DNA of 52,581 nucleotides from the IMG/VR virus record IMGVR_UViG_3300033145_001455, positions 1 to 52,581 of that record, one strand, 5' to 3'. This stretch comes from a virus. The translations under genes and the position numbers were made by a program. This document shows positions 33,162-42,103 of this stretch, piece by piece (the stretch's first letter is position 1; each line of letters begins with the position of its first letter). Under the pieces are notes generated by a model. It saw only the letters and a list, made by a program, of their open reading frames with translations, searched no databases and was not told the origin of the DNA.

Positions 33162-36100
33162 GTGTAAATAACGAGTTTAGAGATTACTTATTAAGAAGAA
33201 GCCATTACTTATATCGTTTTGAGAATGGGGCGATAAGGGATATGCTTGGCCCAATGAGGCGAGCAGAAAATGAAATGAATAGAAAATTAATGGAGCTTAC
33301 TACTACTGGAACTGGTTATACAAAAGAATGGAGAATACAAAGATTAAATCAGCAAATAGCAGAATCACAAGCATTATGGCAAGCAGCAAATTTTGATGCA
33401 GCAGGAGTACTTCAAGAAAGAATGTATGAAACAGCATTAGCAGAGGGAGCGAGCTTAGAGCGGATGTTATCTGCTCAGTATGGAAAGATAGGAGCAGATA
33501 TAAAAGGATTACCATTTCTTCATATAGATTACATTATAAACAATCCGTTATTAGCAGAAGATATAGGGAGTAAATTAGCAAGAGCAAGTGATTCTGCATT
33601 AAATAGAGTTAGAGGAGAATTAACACAATCTATAATTCAGGGAGAAGATATAGCAAAGGCAACAAATAGGTTAGTACCAATAGTAGGTCAATCATTTACT
33701 AACCCTGCTTATGCACCAACAAGATTAATACAAGGAAGTTTGCCGAGAACCATAAAAGATAGAGCAGAAATGATTGCTCGATCTGAAATACTTTATACTT
33801 CCAACCAAGTAGCAAGAAATATATATCAGAACAATACTGATGTATTACAAGGGGTTATGTATACAGCAACACTTGATAGGAGGACTTGTTTGATTTGCGC
33901 CACAAGTGATGGTAAGATTTATAAGTTTAAAGATGGGGAAGATCATAATGGGCCACTTTTACCTCGTCACCCCCGCTGCCGCTGCACATATTCTCCATTG
34001 ACAAAAAGCTGGGCGCAATTAGAAAAAGAAAACCAAGTAAAGCCGGGAGTATCACAAAAAACAAAAGGTGGATTTGTAAATACCGCTCCAGATGTTGTAA
34101 CTTATGGGCAATGGTTGAAGACTCAGCCAGCAGAAGTAGTAAAAGATATTCTTGGACCAACAAGATATAAAATGTGGAGTGCAGGGGAATTGCAATTAAG
34201 TGAGATGGCAACAAGTAAAAGAATTTATAGCCTTGCAGAATTAAATCAGAAAAGTATTGTTAAGCCAAAGGTAAAGAAAAAGTCTGTTAAAAAAGGAAAA
34301 CCAGTATATGCGAGAGTAGATGCATTAAGTCAAACCCAATTAGAAAGAATGACAGCAAAGCAAGTTAAAGCATGGGAAGAGTTTTCAACTGATACTTACA
34401 AGACAAGAAAGTTTGGTGAGTTAGTAGAAGGTGAAACAGCAACAAAGCTTGGGGCAGACCATATAATAGGAAGAAAACCTTTTGATATGTTTTTTGAGAA
34501 TGAGTTTATTGAACATAAAGTACTTTTTTCCGGGCGTGGTCAAATCAGGATGAAAGCAGATGCAATAAAAAGAAAGAATGATTTTGTAAAAAGGTATAAT
34601 GTCAGACCACATACTGTAGTAGTTGATAGAAGGCCCGGATCACCAACTTATGGAAAGTATTTTTATAGAAAAGGGTTAGGTGATTTTAGCCCACAAACAA
34701 TGACTGAAGTAAAAGATTTTGATCATTTGAAAAGGCTTTTGTTGAAGGGTAAGAAGAGGGAAACTCTTAGCGAAGCAATAGTAAAAGTTCCTAAATCTTC
34801 AACGACTGAAGTAGCTGAAGTTTGGGCAAAGAAAAAGTATAAGCTTGAAGTAGTTGATTATGGTAAGATTGACCCAAAGGTTGGGGACATTATTAATAAA
34901 CATCTTGGTGGAAGTATTGAACAATTAGGAGTTAAGCCAAAAGGTATTTTTGTTGATGAAGGTGTTTTTGTAGGCAAGAATAAAAATGCTGTTGCTATGG
35001 CTTTTGAAGATGGGAGTCTTTACTTTAATCCAAGGGCGTTTAATTCTGCTGAGAAGTTGAGAGATATAATGGAGTACAATTTTAAGATAGGCCAATTCTC
35101 CACTATGTCAGAAGGACATTTGATAAAACATGAGATGGGCCACTTAAAGTATTTTAATATGGGCGGAACCGAAAAAACATCTGCATTGAAATTGACAAAG
35201 ACAATGTTAAAGGATCTTCAGAAAGGAGTAGGGGATGAGAATTTAAAAAGATATGTTAGTGCTTATGCTCGAAAATCACAAGGTGAGTTTTATGCTGAGA
35301 TGACAGCCAAAACACTAAACGGGGAAAGATTACATCCAGCAGTCAAGAAGATAATGCAGGATATGGAAAAGGCATTAAAAAAACTTTCTGTAAATAAAAC
35401 TGTTGAAAGACAAGCGTTGCAGTATAAGAATCTGAAATATAATACTTCAGGGGAACAAAGCGTTAATGAATTTATAAAACAAAGAGATAAATTGCCGAGT
35501 GATTTGAAATCTTTTGTTACTTCATATACGGAAAAAGAGTATAAGGAGATGGGAGCAAAAGTATTCTTATCTGCTGATGGCAAGAGTGGGTATGCTTTAA
35601 CAAAAGAGAAGGATTTGATTTTAGTCTTTTCCCATCCCGGAGCAAAACAAGGTAAGCTTGCAATTATGGACGCTATAAAGAATGGAGCAAAAACTTTAGA
35701 TTGTTTTGATGCGAAGCAATTCAATTTGCCAACTCTTTATGGTAAGTTTGGTTTTAAAGAGTACAAAAGGCTTAAATGGAATACGAAGTATACTCCAGAT
35801 GGTTGGGATTATAAAAAATATGATAACCCAGATGTAGTAATGATGAGGAAGCAAGCCAAAGGTGTAGCAGCAAAAGCAAAGGAAGTAAAATTTACTCCTG
35901 CTAAAACAATTGATGAAGCTATAGAGAAATTATCAAAAGCAATCGGAACAAAAGCAAATAGAATGACTTTTAATGGTATTGATTTAGATGTAGTAAATGA
36001 AATGACGGAAGAAATTATAAAATTAAATAAAAAATTTGGAATAAGACCACAAGATATAAGGACTTATAAAAAAAGAGATAACATTTTTGCAGGATTTAGT

Positions 36101-36619
36101 AGCGGTACAATTAAAATAAATACTAATTATTTAGGAAGTAATAAAGCATATAAAAAAGCATTTTTAAATATAGAAAAGAAAGCAAGCGAATCAATTAAGC
36201 TTTTAGAGAAGATAAAGAAACAAGGTGTCCCGGATAATATGAAAAGACAATTTGAAGAATTAAAAAAGACTGTTGAAGAGTTAAAGAAGTACGATAGAAT
36301 TTTATATGGTAATTCTATAAAAGATGTTATTTCTCATGAAGTAGGACATGCAATTCATAATGGGTGGCATTTAGAAAGAGGGGCGGTAAAAGATAAGTGG
36401 ATTGAAAAAGTAAGAACAGTAACAGCAAAGGTGTTTAAAGATGATAAGAAGTATCAATATCAATTATCACATTATTCATCAACATTATATAGAGATAAGT
36501 TCCCACAAGCTGAATTTTTTGCTGAAAGTTTTGCTGCTTATGCAGATGGGAATGTAAAAATTGTACATCCATTAATGAGAGAATTATTTGAAGAAGTAGA
36601 AAGAGCTGTTAAGAAATAA
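33158..36619 (+). CDS. MuF-type minor head protein fused to polyvalent domains (two zincins)
   Basis: 1153 residues. Residues about 100-290 are a MuF (phage Mu gpF-like) head morphogenesis domain: DRAEMIARSEILYTSNQVAR and RRTCLICATSDGKIY with HPRCRCTYSP. Around 420-530 a conserved block (KLGADHIIGRKPFDMFFENE, RPHTVVVDRRPGSPTYGKYF) resembles a restriction-like nuclease. Zincin motif HEMGH at residues 658-662. Around 780-900 a GNAT-like segment contains GKLAIMDAIKNGAKTLDCFD and TLYGKFGFKEYKR. A second zincin HEVGH at 1060-1064 with FFAESFAAYADG after it. Proteins of this build are called polyvalent: they are packaged in the head and delivered with DNA. Domain activities are predictions. Confidence 0.8.
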   Translation: MSVNNEFRDYLLRRSHYLYRFENGAIRDMLGPMRRAENEMNRKLMELTTTGTGYTKEWRIQRLNQQIAESQALWQAANFDAAGVLQERMYETALAEGASLERMLSAQYGKIGADIKGLPFLHIDYIINNPLLAEDIGSKLARASDSALNRVRGELTQSIIQGEDIAKATNRLVPIVGQSFTNPAYAPTRLIQGSLPRTIKDRAEMIARSEILYTSNQVARNIYQNNTDVLQGVMYTATLDRRTCLICATSDGKIYKFKDGEDHNGPLLPRHPRCRCTYSPLTKSWAQLEKENQVKPGVSQKTKGGFVNTAPDVVTYGQWLKTQPAEVVKDILGPTRYKMWSAGELQLSEMATSKRIYSLAELNQKSIVKPKVKKKSVKKGKPVYARVDALSQTQLERMTAKQVKAWEEFSTDTYKTRKFGELVEGETATKLGADHIIGRKPFDMFFENEFIEHKVLFSGRGQIRMKADAIKRKNDFVKRYNVRPHTVVVDRRPGSPTYGKYFYRKGLGDFSPQTMTEVKDFDHLKRLLLKGKKRETLSEAIVKVPKSSTTEVAEVWAKKKYKLEVVDYGKIDPKVGDIINKHLGGSIEQLGVKPKGIFVDEGVFVGKNKNAVAMAFEDGSLYFNPRAFNSAEKLRDIMEYNFKIGQFSTMSEGHLIKHEMGHLKYFNMGGTEKTSALKLTKTMLKDLQKGVGDENLKRYVSAYARKSQGEFYAEMTAKTLNGERLHPAVKKIMQDMEKALKKLSVNKTVERQALQYKNLKYNTSGEQSVNEFIKQRDKLPSDLKSFVTSYTEKEYKEMGAKVFLSADGKSGYALTKEKDLILVFSHPGAKQGKLAIMDAIKNGAKTLDCFDAKQFNLPTLYGKFGFKEYKRLKWNTKYTPDGWDYKKYDNPDVVMMRKQAKGVAAKAKEVKFTPAKTIDEAIEKLSKAIGTKANRMTFNGIDLDVVNEMTEEIIKLNKKFGIRPQDIRTYKKRDNIFAGFSSGTIKINTNYLGSNKAYKKAFLNIEKKASESIKLLEKIKKQGVPDNMKRQFEELKKTVEELKKYDRILYGNSIKDVISHEVGHAIHNGWHLERGAVKDKWIEKVRTVTAKVFKDDKKYQYQLSHYSSTLYRDKFPQAEFFAESFAAYADGNVKIVHPLMRELFEEVERAVKK

Positions 36620-36632
36620 GGAGAAAGTTATA

Positions 36633-36803
36633 ATGTATACACAATGTTTGTTTTGTAAAAATCAACTTTTAGCTAATACTTGTTTTGCCTTCCCAAAAGG
36701 AATACCAGAAGATATTATAATGGGAGATTTTATACATACAAAAGTATACCCAAAGCAAAAGAATGACATAGTATTTGAATCAGTAGAAGAGGAGGAAAAT
36801 TGA
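36633..36803 (+). CDS. Small Cys-rich protein of head region (paralogue 1)
   Basis: 56 residues (begins MYTQCLFCKN), behind AAGGAG. The pattern C-x-x-C ... C-x-x-F-P-K-G-I-P ... I-x-x-G-x-(F/x)-I-H matches a widespread small phage protein family found next to head genes. A paralogue is encoded at 37081 and a diverged one at 37319. Zinc or iron binding is likely from the Cys spacing. Confidence 0.68.
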   Translation: MYTQCLFCKNQLLANTCFAFPKGIPEDIIMGDFIHTKVYPKQKNDIVFESVEEEEN

Positions 36804-37081
36804 AAGTAAAGATAAAAAAAGATGGTAGAACAGGAGCAGTAAAGTATGATAAAAAGAATAAAAGTTTTTCTGTTGATTTCCCGGATGATATAGTAGAAGT
36901 TGAAGTGATTGATTTCTTATCAAAGAAGCAAGATTTTTGGATACCAGAAAGCCAAAAGATTGATGACTATAGAATTGATAATAAGTATCCGAAAGAAAGC
37001 GAAATGTACTTTAGTTTGGCGTTATGTACTTTATTTGCAAACACTAATGTTTGGGTTGATTGGAAAACAAAGGAGAAGTAA
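36800..37081 (+). CDS. Hypothetical protein with TTG start
   Basis: 93 residues starting at TTG (36800) that overlaps the previous stop by TTGA and follows GAGGAGG. N-terminal beta strands (VKIKKDGRTGAVKYDK, FSVDFPDDIVEVEVIDF) and a C-terminal helix. Phage-type small protein of unknown role. Confidence 0.62.
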   Translation: MKVKIKKDGRTGAVKYDKKNKSFSVDFPDDIVEVEVIDFLSKKQDFWIPESQKIDDYRIDNKYPKESEMYFSLALCTLFANTNVWVDWKTKEK

Positions 37082-37326
37082 TGGTAGAGAAAGCAAAAAA
37101 GAAAGATCTTATAAAACCGTTATCTAATTTTAACGCAGTACTACTTGAAGATTTTTTTGGTGAGCTTCAATGTGATAAGTGTATTCATTATATAGAAGCA
37201 GATATTTGTACTGCTTTTCCTGATGGTGGTATTCCTCCTGAAATAATGAGCGGTTCTTTTATTCACAATAAAAAACATTTCGAACAAAGAAATGTAATTC
37301 TTTTTGAAGAGGAGAAAAATGATTAA
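37081..37326 (+). CDS. Small Cys-rich protein of head region (paralogue 2)
   Basis: 81 residues from the ATG at 37081 (AAGGAG upstream). The C-terminal 50 residues (CDKCIHYIEADICTAFPDGG ... PPEIMSGSFIHNK ... ILFEEE) match the pattern of the protein at 36633: C-x-x-C, C-x-(A)FP, GGIP, I-x-SGSFIH. An N-terminal extension of about 25 residues (VEKAKKKDLIKPL) is specific to this copy. Same-family role unknown. Confidence 0.68.
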   Translation: MVEKAKKKDLIKPLSNFNAVLLEDFFGELQCDKCIHYIEADICTAFPDGGIPPEIMSGSFIHNKKHFEQRNVILFEEEKND

Positions 37327-37480
37327 AGATATTCAATGCCGGATATGTAAATTTGGTAATTCGGTGAAACAAGAAGAAGTTGGGTTTGTAATCTTTTTAA
37401 CTTGTAGTGAGTATAAAAAAGGTATTCCGGATTATGTTGAAGAAGTAGAAAAAGATTGTCCAAAGTTTGAGGTCAAGTAA
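37319..37480 (+). CDS. Small Cys-rich protein of head region (diverged paralogue)
   Basis: 53 residues (begins MIKDIQCRICKF). The pattern C-x-x-C-K-F ... LTCSEYKKGIP ... DCPKFE keeps the family spacing, but the FP motif is replaced by YKK. It overlaps the preceding gene by eight bases. Together with the genes at 36633 and 37081 it forms a tandem set. Confidence 0.62.
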   Translation: MIKDIQCRICKFGNSVKQEEVGFVIFLTCSEYKKGIPDYVEEVEKDCPKFEVK

Positions 37481-37753
37481 ATGATTTATATATATGACAC
37501 AAATGGATACAAAGGTGATTTCGGATCGAGAAGAACAGTTGATAATTATGATAAAATAGCAAATGATCTTGATTTAAATATTGTATTTAATTTTTTTAGG
37601 GATGGGTTTGCTATAGATGTTCCTAAATTTATAGAAGAGTTTGGCAGTATTGATTTTTCTGGATTTGGTGAGGTTGAAGATTTAGGGAAAGAATTGCTTA
37701 ACACTTTTAAAGATTGCAAAGGAATAATAATATTGAGTGAAGGAGCGGAGTAA
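37481..37753 (+). CDS. Hypothetical protein
   Basis: 90 residues, starting one base after the previous stop. Beta-alpha pattern with an acidic C-terminus, no Cys pair and no known motif. Likely phage-specific. Confidence 0.55.
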   Translation: MIYIYDTNGYKGDFGSRRTVDNYDKIANDLDLNIVFNFFRDGFAIDVPKFIEEFGSIDFSGFGEVEDLGKELLNTFKDCKGIIILSEGAE

Positions 37754-37783
37754 GCTAATAACTATGAATAAAAGAGAAAAGGT

Positions 37784-37915
37784 ATAAATGAAAACCCAAT
37801 TGAGTCGGCGGATATTGATATGTGTATTACTTTATGTAAAGAGTGTCATAAGGGAGCGTATAAAGAAGTAGGTTGTAGGTATGTAGATTTAACAAAGTAT
37901 GCTTTATGTGCATAA
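37784..37915 (+). pseudogene. 3' fragment of an HNH homing endonuclease gene
   Basis: Reading in the frame ending TAA at 37915 gives a peptide with NPIESADIDMC and ITLCKECHKGAYKEVGCRY. 28 of 33 residues match the C-terminus of the HNH protein at 13774 (counted by eye). A stop codon at 37769-37771 and absence of the upstream domains show that only the tail of the gene remains. It is not functional as an endonuclease. The fragment ends exactly where the repeated promoter-like element begins. Confidence 0.75.
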
Positions 37916-37933
37916 ATACTGAATTAAAAAACT

Positions 37934-37961
37934 TTGAAACACTACTTTTGTTTTTTATATA
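37934..37961 (+). promoter_or_regulatory. Promoter-like element before the protease gene (repeat copy 2)
   Basis: TTGAAA at 37934 and TATATA at 37956, 16 bases apart, in a block (37916-37961) nearly identical to 27510-27557. The following protease gene starts 32 bases later. Both copies precede major virion genes, so a shared late promoter is plausible. Confidence 0.5.
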
Positions 37962-37993
37962 TAAAGAGATAAACAATTACAAGGGGAGAAGCA

Positions 37994-39397
37994 ATGGTAA
38001 AAAAAATCAAATCACTACACTTAGTAAAAGAAAAAGATTTGAAAGAAGAGTTTGACAACTTTTTTGAATCAACTGAAAATGTAGACCCAGATAATTTTAT
38101 TATAAAAAATGTTTGTTTGATGGGGAGAAAGGAAAGCTTAAATAACAGGGTATATTCAGATAAGGCAATGGATTCTCTTGTTACTTTTTCAGAAGGCACA
38201 AGATGTTTTATTAATCACATTTCAAAAGATGAAGCAAAAGCAAGAGGTGGTGTTAGGGATTTAAGAGATTGGTGTGGAGTATTTGAGAATGCAAGTAGAA
38301 AAGGGGATGCTGTATTTGCAAACTTAAAGGTAAGGGAAGAGTATTTTGATTTGTTTAAAGACTTGGCAACAATGAAACCAAATGGTATCGGACATAGCAT
38401 TGATGCAAGAGTAAAAGTTGCGCATGATAGCGCTACAGGGATGGAGAGTATTGTTGATATTGCTCGTTTAAATAGTTGCGATATTGTAGCTTCGCCAGCT
38501 ATGACAAATAATTTATGGGAAAGTATTGATGATACAATTAATAAAAACCTTAAAGACCTTCCAGAAGTATTAGTTTCAGAAGAGTATATTGAATTAAAAA
38601 TTGAAAAAATATTTAGTGAAGCAATTACTTCAGAAGGATTAATTCAAAACGAATTAAGTAAAGAAAAAATTAGGGGTGAAATCAATGACATTACTTATAC
38701 CGCTAATGATATGATAAGGGGCGTTTTATATAATGGCGAAATGGCTATTAAAGACAAAAAAAGTAAGATTAACAACATCTTTGATGATCTTGGAAAAGAA
38801 GTAGCAAAAAGACTCAAGGGTATAAAAGAAACGATGGAGGCAGACAACATGGAATTTACTTTAGAAGATGTAAAACAGAACAAAGAAATTATGGAAGCAT
38901 TAATGAAAGACATGACTGAGAAAGAAAATGTAAAGAAAACCGAAACTGATCTAAAAGAAGCGATTGAATATTGTACTGCTGTTATAGATGAATTAACTTC
39001 TATAAGTGAAGCGGTAGTAATCGCTAATGATTCTGTATCTTATGTAACTGATGCATGTAAAGAAGCAGAGAAAGAAAGAGATGAGTATAAAGTAAAGGTT
39101 GATGATTATGAAGTAACACAGAATGTCAAAGACAAGAAGACTTATATTGAAGCAATGGTCGAGGAAGCAAAACTTCCTACTGAAGCAAAAACAGAAGTGT
39201 TTATGGATACTCTTATGAAGGAGAATGAAGTAGAACCTATCCAGAAGCTTATTGCTGATCGAAAAGATCTTTTAGTTTCTGATGGCAAAGTAAAAGGTAA
39301 CGGTAGTGAGTTTATTCTTAAAGAGAAAAAGAAAGTAATCGAAAGTCAAGAAGATCTTGAAAAAGCCGGAGATGAGTTTTTAAGTCAATATAAATAA
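37994..39397 (+). CDS. Capsid maturation protease fused to scaffold
   Basis: 467 residues. The N-terminal domain (about residues 30-185) reads VCLMGRKESLNNRVYSDKAM, TRCFINHISKDEA, GIGHSIDARVKV and LNSCDIVASPAMTNN, the pattern of phage prohead proteases; His75-like in FINH and the Ser in GHSIDA are candidate catalytic residues. The remainder is long, charged and coiled-coil-like (IEAMVEEAKLPTEAKTE), like a scaffold that is cut away in head maturation. A protease-scaffold fusion is normal upstream of decoration and capsid genes. Confidence 0.85.
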   Translation: MVKKIKSLHLVKEKDLKEEFDNFFESTENVDPDNFIIKNVCLMGRKESLNNRVYSDKAMDSLVTFSEGTRCFINHISKDEAKARGGVRDLRDWCGVFENASRKGDAVFANLKVREEYFDLFKDLATMKPNGIGHSIDARVKVAHDSATGMESIVDIARLNSCDIVASPAMTNNLWESIDDTINKNLKDLPEVLVSEEYIELKIEKIFSEAITSEGLIQNELSKEKIRGEINDITYTANDMIRGVLYNGEMAIKDKKSKINNIFDDLGKEVAKRLKGIKETMEADNMEFTLEDVKQNKEIMEALMKDMTEKENVKKTETDLKEAIEYCTAVIDELTSISEAVVIANDSVSYVTDACKEAEKERDEYKVKVDDYEVTQNVKDKKTYIEAMVEEAKLPTEAKTEVFMDTLMKENEVEPIQKLIADRKDLLVSDGKVKGNGSEFILKEKKKVIESQEDLEKAGDEFLSQYK

Positions 39398-39420
39398 TAA
39401 AAAAGGATGGGATAAAATAA

Positions 39421-39939
39421 ATGGCTGCACATAATAGACACATTAGAGAAGTAAAGAATCAAGTTTTAGCACCAGTAAAAGGCGGAACGGTAATTGAAGC
39501 TGGTGATTTAGTATTTAGGAACGCTCTTGGCAGTATGACAATAGCTGCTGACAATTATACTTACCCTTTTAACGATGCGGTAAATTCTGCTTCTGAAACT
39601 ACTGAATTGTTATATAGTGTTCATGTTAATTTCCTTGGTGTTGCAATGGAGAGTTCACCTTCTGGCACTACGGAGAATATTTCTATAGCTACTGCTGGCA
39701 AGATGAGATTCCCGCTATATAGGATTGGTGGTGTAACTATTGGTCAAAAGGTAAGTGCTGTATCTACTTTCGCTTCTGCTGCAGTTGCAGGAGTTTCTAA
39801 AGATACAGTTATTCAGTTAGCGACTACTCCGGGGACAACTGCGTACTTAGGTTATGTTTCTAAAACTGAATCCGGCGCAAGTTTTGTTGATTTTCAAATC
39901 AGAACTGCTTTTGGTTCTGGGACATTGATTACTACATAA
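39421..39939 (+). CDS. Head decoration-like protein (paralogue A)
   Basis: 172 residues. MAAHNRHIREVKNQ, EAGDLVFRNA, FLGVAMESSPSGTTENISIA and SKTESGASFVDFQIRT are shared nearly word for word with the next gene. Beta-rich, no signal peptide. It sits between the protease/scaffold and the major capsid, the usual place for decoration (head fibre) proteins. The second copy is almost the same length. Confidence 0.72.
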   Translation: MAAHNRHIREVKNQVLAPVKGGTVIEAGDLVFRNALGSMTIAADNYTYPFNDAVNSASETTELLYSVHVNFLGVAMESSPSGTTENISIATAGKMRFPLYRIGGVTIGQKVSAVSTFASAAVAGVSKDTVIQLATTPGTTAYLGYVSKTESGASFVDFQIRTAFGSGTLITT

Positions 39940-39967
39940 AAAATAATTGAAAGGAGAGATAAAATAA

Positions 39968-40486
39968 ATGGCTGCACATAATAGGCACATTAGAGGGGAA
40001 AGAGAAGAAGTTTTAGCATCTATAAAGGGTAGTACAGTAGTAGAAGCTGGTGATTTAATGTTTTTAAATAATTCAGATGGGGTAGTAGGGGCAAGTTCAT
40101 CTGCTGATAATTATGCATATCCGTTTAGTTCTGCTGCAAATAGTGCTTCTGTTGCAACTGGAATTATAGAAGCGTTATATACTCAATTTCTTGGTGTTGC
40201 GATGGAGAGTTCACCTTCTGGTACTACGGAGAATATTTCTATAGCAACAGATGGTGTATTTAAATATCCGCTATATAGGATTGGTGCTGTAACTATTGGG
40301 GCAACAGTTTCTTCAGTTTCAGTTCTTACTTCTGGAACTGGTGTTTCTGATCAGGTTGTATTTCAATCTACTACTGCTCCGGGTAGTACTGCTTTATTGG
40401 GTTATATTGTTAAAACTGAGTCAGGTGCGAGTTTTGTTGATTTTCAAATCAGAACTGCTTTTGGTTCTAGTGGATTGGCTACATAA
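39968..40486 (+). CDS. Head decoration-like protein (paralogue B)
   Basis: 172 residues, very similar to the previous protein: MAAHNRHIRGEREEV, FLGVAMESSPSGTTENISIA, KTESGASFVDFQIRTAFGS. The middle has diverged (ADNYAYPFSSAANSASVA). AAAGGAGAG upstream. The pair is a tandem duplication. Confidence 0.72.
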   Translation: MAAHNRHIRGEREEVLASIKGSTVVEAGDLMFLNNSDGVVGASSSADNYAYPFSSAANSASVATGIIEALYTQFLGVAMESSPSGTTENISIATDGVFKYPLYRIGAVTIGATVSSVSVLTSGTGVSDQVVFQSTTAPGSTALLGYIVKTESGASFVDFQIRTAFGSSGLAT

Positions 40487-40498
40487 GGAGTAAAGTAA

Positions 40499-41008
40499 TT
40501 GGCTAATGTAAACAGATATATAGGCGGTAAAAGAGATTCACTTTTGATTACTGTCAATGCATCTGTAACTGTTCAAATAGGGGATCTAATGTTTTTGGAT
40601 AAGATAGATAATCTTAGGAATAATGGTAGTAGTACTGCTGATAGCACTGCTTATCCAATTGAGCATTTAAGGATTTCTGGAGCATCATTAGAAGCGAATA
40701 AGGTAGCGTTAAAATCTTATTTTCTTGGGGTAGCAATGGATGATAAAGATGGGATAAGTAATGGAGCTGATTTGAATATCCCAATAGCTACTTCAGGAAT
40801 ATTTGAGTATGATTTAAAGCCGGGAAGAACAGTTGAAATAGGAGAGTACTTTGCTGCATCTGGTACAACTGTTTCTTCAAATATGTTTAATCAGAAAGTA
40901 ATGAAAACTTCTGATGAAACAAAAGCGATAGGATATTTTTCAGAAAGAAAGTTACATGCCAATACTGCTGAAGGATTTATTCGGACATCTATTGGTAATA
41001 AAATTTGA
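40499..41008 (+). CDS. Head decoration-like protein (paralogue C, TTG start)
   Basis: 169 residues starting at TTG (40499) behind AAGGAG. MANVNRYIGGKRDSLLI, QIGDLMFLDKI, YFLGVAMDDKDG and IGYFSERKLHAN show a more distant member of the same family as the two preceding genes: the GDLMFL and FLGVAM elements are kept. Confidence 0.7.
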   Translation: MANVNRYIGGKRDSLLITVNASVTVQIGDLMFLDKIDNLRNNGSSTADSTAYPIEHLRISGASLEANKVALKSYFLGVAMDDKDGISNGADLNIPIATSGIFEYDLKPGRTVEIGEYFAASGTTVSSNMFNQKVMKTSDETKAIGYFSERKLHANTAEGFIRTSIGNKI

Positions 41009-41025
41009 TAAGGAGGAAGTAAAAT

Positions 41026-42099
41026 ATGTTTAATAAAAGTGGAATGGCATTAAAAGATTTGATGGAAGCACAGGGCGAGGCTGGGACAGTAGCGGTAATT
41101 GAGGATTTACTTGAAAAGAAAAAACTGACCCCAGAAGATTTTTCTATTCGTGAAATTTGGGAGGCATGTTGTGAAGAAGGAGATATTCATGAAGCTATTA
41201 CTGCTGCATCTTTCCCTAAGCTTACTGGTGCTTTAATTAATAGTAAGATGATTATGGCGTATGAGGCATTCCCTAAAGTTGGTAAAAGTCTAGTGCAGAC
41301 TATTAAAAGTACTGTGCAGAAAGATACTTTTGCTGGAGTAACTGCCAATAGTGATGTGGCGGATGAAGTAGGGGAAGGGATGAAATATAATGATTCCAGT
41401 TTTACCGAGAAGTATGTCAACATTGATAATGTAAAATTTGGTAAAAAGATTGCTCTTACTGAAGAAGCAATTTTCTTTGATAAAACTGGTGCTCTTTTAC
41501 GAGAGGCAAATAAAACTGGAGAAGGTGTTGCTGTTTATGAAGAAAGAAAAATTTTAAGAACAGTAATGGATTTAGATACTTTAGCATATCAACCTTCTGG
41601 TGTTCCTACTGCTTTTTATGCGGCTGGGAATAACAACTTGATTACTGCTAATGCTTTTAATGAGGCTGGTTTAGAAGCAGTAATGGTAAAGGCCCAAACG
41701 ATTAAGGATGATGCGCTTGGAACGGGTGATGGCAATTTTATTAATATTGATTTGAATAATGCTACTTTACTTATTCCAATTCAGCTTCAGTTGGAAGCAT
41801 GGCAGATGACGAATAGTGCGTTAGTTCCTGAGTCTGCTGAAAATGCCAAAAACTTTTTCCAGAATAAATTAAAAATTGTTACTTCACCTTATGTTACCAA
41901 TGACAGTGCTACTACTTGGTACTGGGGGAATTTTGAAAAAGACTTTGTATGGACAGAAGTATGGCCGATGCAAGTTCTTTCTGCTCCTGCTTCTCATGAT
42001 TCGTCTTTTGATAATGATATAAAAGCGATCTTTAAAGCAAGAGCTTATGGCGGTTGTGGCGCACTTGATTATAAGCATAGTTTTAAATGCACGAGCTAA
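41026..42099 (+). CDS. Major capsid protein
   Basis: 357 residues, preceded by AAGGAGG. FPKLTGALINSKMIMAYEAF, EVGEGMKYNDSSFTEKYVNI, GKKIALTEEAIFFDKTG and TLLIPIQLQLEAWQMTN are typical of the Mu gpT/HK97-fold type major capsid proteins with a helical N-terminal arm (residues 1-70). It follows the decoration genes and is followed by a strong hairpin, as expected for a highly expressed gene. No HK97-like crosslinking can be judged from sequence. Confidence 0.85.
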   Translation: MFNKSGMALKDLMEAQGEAGTVAVIEDLLEKKKLTPEDFSIREIWEACCEEGDIHEAITAASFPKLTGALINSKMIMAYEAFPKVGKSLVQTIKSTVQKDTFAGVTANSDVADEVGEGMKYNDSSFTEKYVNIDNVKFGKKIALTEEAIFFDKTGALLREANKTGEGVAVYEERKILRTVMDLDTLAYQPSGVPTAFYAAGNNNLITANAFNEAGLEAVMVKAQTIKDDALGTGDGNFINIDLNNATLLIPIQLQLEAWQMTNSALVPESAENAKNFFQNKLKIVTSPYVTNDSATTWYWGNFEKDFVWTEVWPMQVLSAPASHDSSFDNDIKAIFKARAYGGCGALDYKHSFKCTS

Positions 42100-42103
42100 T
42101 TAA

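Noticed and set aside
35290-35724. Minus-strand open frame of 144 codons inside the MuF gene
   Set aside because: Overlaps the conserved GNAT-like part of the MuF protein on + and shows only composition-driven sequence.
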